A DNA stretch of 20,803 bases, from assembly GCA_049999725.1 (NCBI GenBank), contig JBNGIS010031535.1:1-20803 (forward strand), read 5' to 3'. The stretch is from Haplomitrium mnioides. Taxonomy: Eukaryota > Marchantiophyta > Haplomitriopsida > Calobryales. This document shows positions 10,461 to 18,050 of this stretch, piece by piece. Positions within the stretch are counted from its first letter, which is position 1. Each line of letters begins with the position of its first letter. Position numbers and translations under genes: made by a program. The notes below the pieces were generated by a model that ran no database searches, had not been told where the DNA came from, and worked only from the letters and a program-made list of their open reading frames with translations.

Positions 10461-10890
10461 ATAAGAGTACCATACTCAAAACTAGTGAAATTAAAGTTTT
10501 GACAAGAATTCAAGGTACTTTGTTCCATCTCGATGGCGTGAATGAGGAGCACTCTTGTAGAATGTTGGTGGATAGAGGGAGTTCTAAAATTTTTATATCG
10601 CTACGTTTTGCTAGGATAATCAAAACAAAATTTAGGCCTATCAAGGGGAGCATTGTGACTATGGTTGATGGCAAAAAAACATGGTGTGTTTTACTCTCAA
10701 AAGCCATTCCTTCAAAGGATAGGAAAAGAGTATGTGGAATATATGAAATTTGTTATTGCACTTGTATAATATGACATTATTTTAGGGTTGCCTTGGCTTG
10801 AAGATTGATCTGCTCAATTTGATTGGGAAAAATGGCATATTCAAGTTACTTTACAATGTAAGAAATTTCTTTAGGGTGTTTGACACCATT
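10461..10890 (+). pseudogene. Aspartic protease relic, copy 2
   Basis: The longest open stretch, to about 10774, contains RMLVDRGSSKIFISL. The catalytic Asp codon is at 10571-10573, but the next residue, Thr or Ser in active enzymes, is Arg. After a frame change, YDIILGLPWL (about 10766-10796) gives the conserved C-terminal signature. The element's homology begins directly after satellite sequence, so any start codon here would be fortuitous. Upstream gag is absent. Confidence 0.85.
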
Positions 10891-10974
10891 GGTGAAAAAG
10901 TCTAATCAGTTCAGCATGTTAAATGAATGGAGCAAGAGTTGCATGTCTTTGTTGTTTGGATCAAACCTATCATG

Positions 10975-11745
10975 AACTTGAGTAAAGAGGGAGGAAAATA
11001 TGCACTTACCTCAATGATAGATGATATTTTGAAAGAGTTTGTGGATGTAATTCCAGAGGATTTGCCAAAGGTGTTACCAAACAATCGAGGAATGTCTTTT
11101 TGATTGAGTTGAAACCGAGAAGTACTCCTTATAATCAACCTATATATTGGCTATCAGCACAAGAACTAGAGAAACTTTGAAAGACATTAACGGATCTTCT
11201 TGAGAAGGATTTCATTCAACATAGTGCTTTGCCTTGGGGAGCTGTGGTATTTTTTATACCAAAGAACGATGGTGGATTTTGTCTTTATACAAATTATCGA
11301 GGATTGAACAATCACACAGTGAAAAATGCCTATCCTCTACCTCATATTGATGATTTGTTGGATCAATTAAGTGGTGCGTGAATCTTTACTAAGTTGAATC
11401 TTTGAAGTGGCTAGTGGAAAATTCCTATCAAGCTAAGTGATGTACCAAATATAGCCTTTTGTACAAGATATGGGAATTTTGAGTAGAAGGTTCTTACATT
11501 TGATCTTATTATTGCTCTAATGATATTCATGGATCAAATACATCGAATTTTTTATGGGTTATTGGATAAGCTAGTGTTGGTGTTTTTAGACGATGTCATT
11601 ATCTTTAGTAAAAGTGAAGTTGAGCATTGTGTTGAAGTCAAGGAAGTATTACAAAGGCATCTCAATTGGAAGTTTTATTGTAAGAAGTCTAAGTGTGAGT
11701 TTTAGAAGCAAGAGATGACTTAACTAGGGCATAAAGTATCTGTGG
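10975..11745 (+). pseudogene. Reverse transcriptase relic, copy 2
   Basis: Starts with the IDDILKEF-like block and contains [29 protein letters not shown] and, at 11520-11705, an open piece. That piece includes LVFLDDVIIFSKSE, where both catalytic Asp (GAT/GAC pair, 11589-11594) are intact, unlike copy 1. Other lesions are severe: stops before SG and after KCEF, and several frame changes. It was the polymerase of the element and is now non-coding. Confidence 0.9.
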
Positions 11746-12510
11746 ATGGCATCAAAATGGAGGAAGAGAGAATTAATGCTATTGCAGAGTGGCCAACACT
11801 AAAAGATGCAAAGGATGTTCGAGCTTTCAATGGGCTAGCAAGTTTTTATCAAAGAATCATCCATTACTATGCTTATATTGTTGCATCGCTTACGGATCTT
11901 CTAGGTAAAGAGGCAAAGTTTCATTGGACGACCAAAGAGCAAGAGGCATTTCAACAACTCAATGATGTAGTGTTGTCTTGTCTAATTCTACAACCGGATG
12001 ACCCAAAGGCAAATTGTATAGTTGACTTTGATGTCTCTAATTTTGCTATTGGAGTAGTGTTACAACAAGTGATTGAGGATGGATTTCATCCGATTGCTTT
12101 TATGCCATATTGACTAAATATGAGGGAGAGGAATTATTCTACAAGAGATAGAGAGCAATGGGCAATGGTTTATGCTACCAAGGTTTGGAGACACTATCTT
12201 TTAAGAAAGCAGATACTTATGTGCACTAATCACAAGCCTTTGCTCTAGTCAATTCATTTGGAAAATATGACAATTCGTCATTATCGATAGGAAGATCAAC
12301 TACAGATCTTTGATATCAAGTTGGAGAACAAGCCAAGAAGGTTCCACACCATTCCTGATGCATTTTTGTGGAGACCAAATCATTGACTAAATATGTTAGA
12401 GGCTGCAAATGTTAGTATATTACATCTTGATGAAGCAACCAATGACAAATTTCAACAAAAGTTACAAGAATATGCCTTCTTTAATCTTGTTAATGCACGT
12501 TTGGCGGTCA
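11742..12510 (+). pseudogene. RT thumb and RNase H relic, copy 2
   Basis: Open from 11742 to 12113: INAIAEWPTLKDAK, RAFNGLASFYQRII, then RNase H with DFDVSNFAIGVVLQQ. It stops at TGA after FMPY. The domain continues in another frame with DREQWAMVYATKVWRHYLL. The final conserved Asp of (R/Y)TDHK is Asn here (AAT 12228-12230), a G-to-A change, whereas copy 1 keeps Asp. A short linker follows to about 12520, where it is cut off by the integrase deletion. Confidence 0.9.
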
Positions 12511-12524
12511 AAGATAATGAGGTT

Positions 12525-12960
12525 CTACTCATGATCTTCCTTTGTCTTTAGATACTCAAGTTCAAAAGTTATCTCTAGCTTGGATTGGTCTCTTCTCAAT
12601 TTCCCAAGTTATTTCTCCTTTTGCATACAAACTTGTTCTTCCTCTCCATATGAAGATTCATCTTATATTCCATGTCTTTAAACTTAAGCCTTTTGTTTCT
12701 AGTCCTTCTTCTTTTCCAAACCGTGCTCAAATTCCTCCTCAGCTTATAGTTCTTGATAATCATGAAGAATATGAGTTTGATCGTATTTTGGCTAAATGAG
12801 TCTTCAAGCGTGAGCACCATCCTCAAGTTCAATATAAATTTTTGTGGAAGGGATATCTACTTCATGATGCTACTTGGGAGCTGTGTTCAAACCTTGAGAA
12901 TGCTCAAGAGGCTATTCGATTGTTTGAAACTGCTGATCATGATGAGGACGTCATCAATTA
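12525..12960 (+). pseudogene. Integrase C-terminus and chromodomain relic, copy 2
   Basis: The segment begins just after the deletion joint (about 12520-12530). It reads LDTQVQKLSLAWIGLFSIS, HMKIHLIFHVFKLKPF and PPQLIVLDNHEEYEFDRIL. After an in-frame TGA at 12797-12799 comes a typical chromodomain end: QYKFLWKGYLLHDATWE, then NAQEAIRLFE. Chromodomains on plant Ty3/Gypsy integrases are thought to direct insertion to marked chromatin. The reading ends near 12960. Copy 1 has lost exactly this part. Confidence 0.9.
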
Positions 12961-13350
12961 GAAGGCTAAGATTTTGTAATAGTTCAAGCATGATGTTGTG
13001 CTATTTATAGAAAACTAGAGAGGAGTGAAGAAAGTGGTAGGAGGTCACTTTTAGGGTTGAAATCATTTTAATGTTACTTGCTTTTGAAGTAACTTTAAGC
13101 GAAGTGGTATATGGTCACTTTTAGGGTTGAAATTGGAAGTGACTTGTAAGTGAAGAAAGGGGGATGACCCCTTCTTCTCTTGAATAAATAAAAGAGCTTT
13201 TTTACTCCACTTTTCATTCTGGAGCTCCTCTCGAATCACTCGGGTTCTTTGGTTGCTTGACTTTTGTTTGCCTTATTAGCATTTGGTTGAAGAACTCTAT
13301 TAGAGTTCACAATGAGTTCTTACTCATTTGGATTTGGTCTTTGAGTTCTC
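12961..13350 (+). other. 3' non-coding / LTR-like end of copy 2
   Basis: No open frame. It contains a 33-nt direct repeat at 13031-13063 and 13101-13133 (core GGTCACTTTTAGGGTTGAAA), an imperfect hairpin at 13153-13176 (AAGAAAGGGG and CCCCTTCTT), and a polyadenylation-like AATAAATAAA. It occupies the expected place of the 3' untranslated region and 3' LTR of a chromovirus. No second LTR exists in the window, so LTR borders cannot be set. Confidence 0.5.
13183..13192 (+). terminator. Possible polyadenylation signal of copy 2 LTR
   Basis: AATAAATAAA downstream of the chromodomain relic and just after an imperfect hairpin. It fits the R-region polyadenylation signal of a plant LTR, but the surrounding DNA is AT-rich, so chance occurrence is possible. 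Confidence 0.35.
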
Positions 13351-13463
13351 TTAAGAAAATTTCTTAGTTGTTATTTAAGGTATAAAAGAAACAAACTTAT
13401 GAATAAAGTTACTTAGTTGCATTTAAAGTATCTAAGAAGTGAATTTTTGAAAAAAAAAACTAG
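13351..13463 (+). repeat. Satellite remnant right of copy 2
   Basis: About two units of the 49-bp satellite in the same orientation as the main array, with the TTATGAATAAAGTTACTTAG and AAAGTATCTAAGAAG words. Their presence shows that copy 2 interrupts a formerly continuous array. Confidence 0.8.
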
Positions 13464-13466
13464 TTG

Positions 13467-13504
13467 GAACAGCCGCTACTTTGAACCACAAACCGCTACT
13501 GAGC
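13467..13504 (-). repeat. Boundary motif, copy 3 (inverted), right edge of satellite
   Basis: Reverse complement of the motif at 5-40; AACAGCCGCTACTTTGAACC at 13468-13487 is a perfect 20-nt match to 21-40. A half motif, CCGCTACT, is repeated at 13473-13480 and 13493-13500. With the plus copy at 5381-5416 it encloses the satellite array as an inverted pair. Confidence 0.65.
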
Positions 13505-13599
13505 TCTTGTTTCACTTTAGTAGTCGAAAATGTTATTTTTTGTGATTTGGTATTGAAAAACATCAATTTTACGTTTGTGATCTTTTTTTCGTAAAGAAA

Positions 13600-13880
13600 A
13601 TCGTTATGCGTGCATGCACTCTGAACAAGAACCTTAAAGCTCATGCGTGCATAGACTCCAAACAAAGAACTAGAAAGCTTATGTGCGCGTAGACTCTAAA
13701 CAAGAATGTAAAGCCTAAGCGGCCAAAGATTGCAAGAGTTCATGTGCGCGTGGACTTGAAGCCCATGTGCACAGGGACTCCAAACCATTCTTAGATTAGC
13801 AATTGACTTCAACCCTTTCTTATACTAGCAATTGACTCCAAACCATTCTTAGGCGCACCAAATTGAATCGTGATGAAAAG
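13600..13880 (+). repeat. ~37-bp minisatellite (GCATAGACT family), array 2
   Basis: Units with the core TGCGTGCATAGACTC or TGTGCGCGTAGACTC, spaced about 37-38 bp (anchors near 13617, 13654, 13691). The array then decays into further GTGCGCGTGGACTTG and CCCATGTGCACAGGG units. Near its right end CTCCAAACCATTCTTAG is duplicated (13779-13795, 13836-13852). The core matches arrays 1 and 3. The stretch 13505-13599 before it shows nothing recognisable. Confidence 0.75.
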
Positions 13881-13945
13881 ACTTGAAATGGATTGAGAGT
13901 GCAACAAGTTGAAACTTTGGGAAATAAAACTTTGTAGTAACAAAC

Positions 13946-13951
13946 TTTATT
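13946..13951 (-). terminator. Possible polyadenylation signal of the minus-strand gene
   Basis: AATAAA on the minus strand, 28 nt after the stop of the minus-strand gene at 13979-13981. Position and strand fit a 3' end signal. Confidence 0.4.
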
Positions 13952-13978
13952 AGTAAAACAATTTGTTCAAACAGATGA

Positions 13979-15171
13979 TCAGGCTCTATCTTCCTTGGGA
14001 GGAATTGTCTCATCTAAATCCAAAAGTTGAGCATTTGCACTCGCTAAAGAGTCTTGTCGAGACTTTCGAGTCCTAGGAATTGCAATAGAATCACCAATAG
14101 CACCTCCAGTACCAGGAGGAACAAGTTCCTTGTCACATCGGATGGCAAAGAAGCCGTCTCCAAAACCCTCTGAGGAATGTAGATAGACTCGTGTCTATCA
14201 TATTCCACCGCGATATAGGCATGCTTAGACTACAAAGTCCTTTCTCGCTTTGATTGCGAAGTCCATACGCGCATGGACTTCGCATTCCTTACAAGCATGG
14301 ACTTCGCATTCCCTATAAGCATGGACTTCGCAGTCCATATGCGTATGGACCCTAAACCTATTTTGTGAAAACAAATGACAACTTAAAATAAACTCATTGC
14401 AACTCCCTAGAAATGAATGTGATGTAAAAAGAAAAACTTACCAAAAGCTTTTCGAAGCTTGAATAGAAAGTAGCCATCTTGGACTCAGTTTGGAGAGGGT
14501 ACTCCTCTTTTGCCTCCTTCCAAGTGCTGCAGTAAACCTTTGAACAAAAACTTTTAACCACAACTGCCAAAACTTTATGTCTCTCTGCCTCCCAAGATAT
14601 TTCGTTCATTGAAAGCTCTCTGACTTCCACCCGCTTCAAAACTGAAATCTTTACTTCATCAAGAAGACCCTAAAGGGACCTCCAAGGTGTCCAATTCATG
14701 TCCTCCATTCTTAGAGATTTCTTGGCCTTTGTCTTTTAGCCTTTGACCGTATTCTTCTCCTACATTGCAAAAATGCTTTGTTGTAGATCCCACAGCTCTA
14801 CACTTTTGAACGCTAGCTAGAACCTGTTGTCTTGAGAAGTGACGGTCTTTTCAAGTGTTGACTTGCGCTTTATCTCCAAGGTTTCGAGGACCAACTCTCT
14901 TTTCAAATTTTGGGATGACACCATCCCACTCTCGACAAATCTTTGATGCCAATATTCGACCTTTTGAATGGAGGTCATGGACCAGAAGACCCATATTGAA
15001 TTTTTCAACTTCATCGGCAAAAAGGTAAAGATGTTGATCGAGGTCTTTCAAAGAACAGTAATTAGCTAGCCAATTCCACTTGAGTTTTTCAGGCTCTAGA
15101 GCCTTGACAACATCCGAATACCTTTATGGCTTTGATTGAGAAGGGCGGGAAATATTTCCTTGAGATGCCAT
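13979..15171 (-). pseudogene. Unrecognised spliced gene, minus strand, decayed
   Basis: Family not recognised. From an ATG at 15171-15169 one frame stays almost open to about 14665, with only two stops: TAA 15126-15124, and a CGA-like TGA at 14853-14851. It then shifts frame and stays open to a consensus splice donor, TTG|GTAAGT, at 14442/14441. Pieces read EPEKLKWNWLANYCSLKDLD, FADEVEKFNMGLLVHDLHS and GRILASKICREWDGVIPKF. The exon end reads MATFYSSFEKLL. A likely last exon (about 14230-13979) reads YIAVEYDRHESIYIPQ, then after a shift VPPGTGGAIGDSIAIPRTRK and a Ser/Asp/Pro-rich tail ending in TGA. The product would have been mostly soluble, Lys/Glu-rich and possibly coiled-coil in part. It is divergent from the transposase-like gene at 15634, so it may be its partner (inference). 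Confidence 0.6.
14255..14350. repeat. Palindromes and 24-bp repeats in the presumed intron
   Basis: 14255-14284 is a 30-nt near-perfect palindrome: arms TGCGAAGTCCAT and ATGGACTTCGCA around ACGCGC. The block ATGGACTTCGCA then recurs at 14297 and 14321, a 24-bp period. A second palindrome, GTCCATATGCGTATGGAC, closes the run at 14333-14350. The cores belong to the GCATAGACT minisatellite family. The run lies between the splice donor and the last exon of the minus-strand gene. Confidence 0.85.
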
Positions 15172-15633
15172 TCTCAAGATGCTAAAGATAGGTTGAATTT
15201 GAGGTAAAAATATAATGAACAAAAGCTCAGAAATCTCTAGAGGCCGGAAATGGCAAAAAAGCAAGTAAATACCAAAATAGCAATATCTAGAAAACGAAAA
15301 CCAAAAATTGAACTTGCAACAATAGAAAGAAACTTTCTACCGACGCTCATTTTGTAGCTAAATTTCAAAAAATGCATTTTCTCGCCAAAAAATGATTCGC
15401 AGAGCTCTTGACACGTAGGTTTGCCCAGTGCAAGAAAAAAGTTGGTATATAAAGCATTGCTCATTTTCATCCTTCAAATTTCTTTTTTTTTCATTTTCTT
15501 CACAAAAAATTCCCAATTTTATCGTTTTGCAAAAAATTCTTGAAAACACACATCTTTTAGGTGTGCTATAAGAGGTTCATAATATTTGTTAAAATAATTC
15601 CTTGATGTACTTGATTTTCAGACAGCCTTTTCA
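15172..15633. promoter_or_regulatory. Divergent promoter region between the two genes
   Basis: About 460 bp separating the minus-strand ATG (15171) from the plus-strand ATG (15634). No conserved reading frame is supported. It contains a good plant-type TATA box on the plus strand, a pyrimidine-rich leader after it, and a 3' splice-site-like TTTTCAG just before the plus-strand ATG (15614-15620). A shared or bidirectional promoter is an inference from layout. Confidence 0.45.
15446..15454 (+). promoter_or_regulatory. TATA box of the transposase-like gene
   Basis: TATATAAAG, a full match to the TATA consensus. It lies 180 nt upstream of the plus-strand ATG, followed by CT-rich leader sequence. 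Confidence 0.5.
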
Positions 15634-15858
15634 ATGGCTGGAGTTTTTAAAAGCAAGAAGAGGTTAGAGTTTCAAGATTCAGCTTCACAAAAAAGTGCTA
15701 CTTTTGACACACAAGTTGACATTTGTTCAAATGGCAATTATTTGGAGATAAGCAATAGAGTACCAAAAGCGTCAAGTGTGATGGCGAGTATATTGGGGAA
15801 AAAGATGACTTCTATTGAATCAGATAGATATGCTCAAAAGATTGAGAAGGTGAACTCC

Positions 15859-15932
15859 ATGCGCGCATAATCAGAGACTCAACCCTATACGTGCATAGGG
15901 TCAAGGAACGAATCCAATGCACGCATAGGATT
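15859..15932. repeat. Three palindromic GCATAGG-type units after the first exon
   Basis: ATGCGCGCAT (15859-15868, perfect), CCCTATACGTGCATAGGG (15883-15900, 6-bp arms) and a 22-nt unit at 15911-15932 with arms AATCCAAT and ATAGGATT (one mismatch). They begin just after the possible splice donor at 15850, so they probably sit in an intron. The arms differ between units while staying self-complementary. Confidence 0.75.
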
Positions 15933-17370
15933 GACGACTCACACAACTTGCACACAAACAATTTTCATCCAACACAAGATCTTTGTTGCCCTTCAAGTAG
16001 TCGAAGTTGAATCTTTCTTCTGAGTATTCCAACATATCAACAAAAAAAGGTTCAACATAGAAATTCCAAACGGTTGTAGACCTTTCTTCGTCCAGATCTG
16101 GAGAAGACTATGACATTCATGATCAAAGTGTGTTTGTTCAGAAAAAAAAATGCATACAATCTGTGGACAATTTAATTTTGGAGATGAGCCACTCTCCCCA
16201 ATAGCACCACTCAAACAACGATTGATTTCGTTTCAAGTTGCACATTGCAAAGAGATTGGGACATCTGAAACAAATCAAATTCTTTTGGAGGAAACCTCAG
16301 ACGATAGTTTAGAAAATGATTCTAGCAAAGAGTCTCAATCAATCATCATTTCTTTGGAGTCATCGCCAATGACATCGATTTTATTACCAAAAAAAATTTC
16401 ATTCTAATCGAGATATTGATCAAGAGTCAGTTTTAGAATGGTGCAATTCTCCTAATCCCTAGGAAAAAAATAGACTTTCAAAAATATTCTGCGACTGAAC
16501 CAACAATGTTTACGATGACGACCAAGATCTTCAGGATGAATTATCTCCAATTGATGGATTCGCTCACGGAACAAATCGTCCAACACAACATAAGAATTCT
16601 TTGTCTGGACCAAAACCCAAATGGGTAAACACCTTTAACAAAAATTCTTTGTGGAAAGTCCATCATGACAAGAGCTTTGTGACAAAAAAGCTCGATCCAA
16701 TTTCAATTTCTAAATTGAAGAAAATTTCTTATTGTTGAAATAATTTCTTGTCATTGTGCAAGATATATTTTTTTAAAACTGTGAGAGAGACGTATTTTTG
16801 ACAAAGCGTAAAGAATCGAGATATCACACTGCAGTGGGGAATATCAAGAAAAAACTCTGATGTTGAAAATCGGCTTACACTGTCTGGTGGTACCTTTGTC
16901 TATAGAAGAGCCTTTAAATTAATATTAGCAGTAGGAAATGATAAAATCCAAAGGATTCAAAATCTCAAAAACAAGATCCTAGAGGCCATTTTGGAAAGAG
17001 AGAACTATCTGCTAAAGGAGTTTTTGTGTGTGAGTGGATGGACAATTTTTTCCAAGGACATTGCAAGAGAATGCCCACTTACGAAGTGTACAACTTGCTC
17101 GATAATTTTACAAAATGGGAAGTTTATGACTACTACACAATTTATTTAAAAGAGAAAAATCCCCATTGTATTCTTAGTGTCTCGGGTTTTACAAAACATT
17201 GGAGAACTCATTTTCCAAATGTAAAAAATCCAAAACATAATAGATTTGTTGTTTGTGAAACATGTGAAGAAATAAAATCTTTGGGAGAAAAATATGTCTT
17301 GGAGTCCGATAAATGTAACAAATTTTCTTCTCTTTTGACACCTTTGGCTAATCCATTCTCTTTTTTCTAG

Positions 17371-18050
17371 ACTCAAATCCTAGTTCTAGAGATGTTTTGT
17401 TTTCTCAGTTTACAGCCAAAAGATATTTTTTATGGTGAAGTTATTTAGCAAAGAAGATTTGAGTTGAATAATTCTAAACAAGTTGAGTTGTAAGAAGATT
17501 GTTTATGCTCGCATAGACTCTATTGCTTTATATTTCAATTTTAACCTTGTCTGCAGCCGTTTAAGCCAGAAAATGAACTTTATTCTTGGTGGTAACCTTA
17601 GCCTTGCAACAAGTTTTGTTTTGGTTCCTTTAAATAAAGAGCCCTTGTAAAAAAAATTGAAAGAATCGTTTTTGTTGTTCGTAAATCCTATATGCATAGG
17701 ATTTGTTCTTGTTTCTTTTAAAACCAGTCACAACAAGCCATGATTATGGTATTGTTGTATTGGTTCTATGCACGTATACAATCAATTGTTGTCTCTACTC
17801 ATCATAAACGCTCAAATGATGTGTTCTGGTGCTATTTGTTTGAAAATCTTGTTTTTTTCTTTTCTAAACAAATTTTCTTTTTTTCAAATTGCCTAAAGTT
17901 TATTTTTAATCTTTTACAAAGTGTTTTGTTTCTACAAATTCAAACATTTGTTCAAAATGAGTTGAATGTTTCTAACACCTTAGGTTGTGTTTTGAAGTTA
18001 CAAGTATCGACATATGTTTTACTCAACTACTTTTATGTTCTTCGTGCTTT
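17371..18050 (+). other. Non-coding gap in the transposase-like gene (intron or insertion)
   Basis: Between the CxxC block and the IIDGMD block there is about 680 bp of T-rich DNA without family similarity. It holds TATGCTCGCATA (near 17502) and a 22-nt palindrome at 17683-17704, plus AATAAAGAGCCCTTGT followed by eight A (about 17633-17657), which resembles a retroposed poly(A) end. The hydrophobic open frame at 17740-18054 is T-run driven and has no recognisable domain. An old intron, or an intron enlarged by an insertion, are both possible. Confidence 0.5.
17683..17704. repeat. Perfect-arm palindrome
   Basis: Arms AAATCCTAT and ATAGGATTT (9 bp, perfect) around ATGC. Same core type as the palindromes near 14255 and 15883, with different outer arm sequence. 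Confidence 0.85.

Larger units (their letters stand above)
10461..13350 (+). mobile_element. Degenerate Ty3/Gypsy chromovirus, copy 2, inside the satellite
   Basis: Satellite sequence is present immediately to the left (to about 10460) and right (13351-13463), so the element or fragment lies within the array. It runs from protease through reverse transcriptase and RNase H, then jumps directly to the integrase C-terminus and chromodomain. Gag, 5' LTR and most of integrase are missing. It is a diverged relative of copy 1, with the same domain order and many shared peptides. The chromodomain places it among chromoviruses, the Ty3/Gypsy group widespread in plants. Confidence 0.92.

Noticed and set aside
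10451-10774. Open frame reading from the satellite into the protease as a possible intact gene
   Set aside because: It begins without an ATG at a satellite-element joint and covers only part of a protease whose active-site neighbour is Arg. It is a relic of a polyprotein.
12753-13010. Plus-strand frame overlapping the chromodomain
   Set aside because: It is a different frame from the recognisable chromodomain (KFLWKGY...ATWE) and shows no conserved motif.
15207-15215. Minus-strand TATA box (TTATATTTT) for the minus-strand gene
   Set aside because: It is only about 40 nt before the ATG and is a weak match in AT-rich DNA, so not listed as a promoter.
15237-15549. Minus-strand open frames in the divergent promoter region
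   Set aside because: Two overlapping frames, Phe-rich, with no family resemblance and no start context. The plus-strand TATA and leader explain the stretch better.
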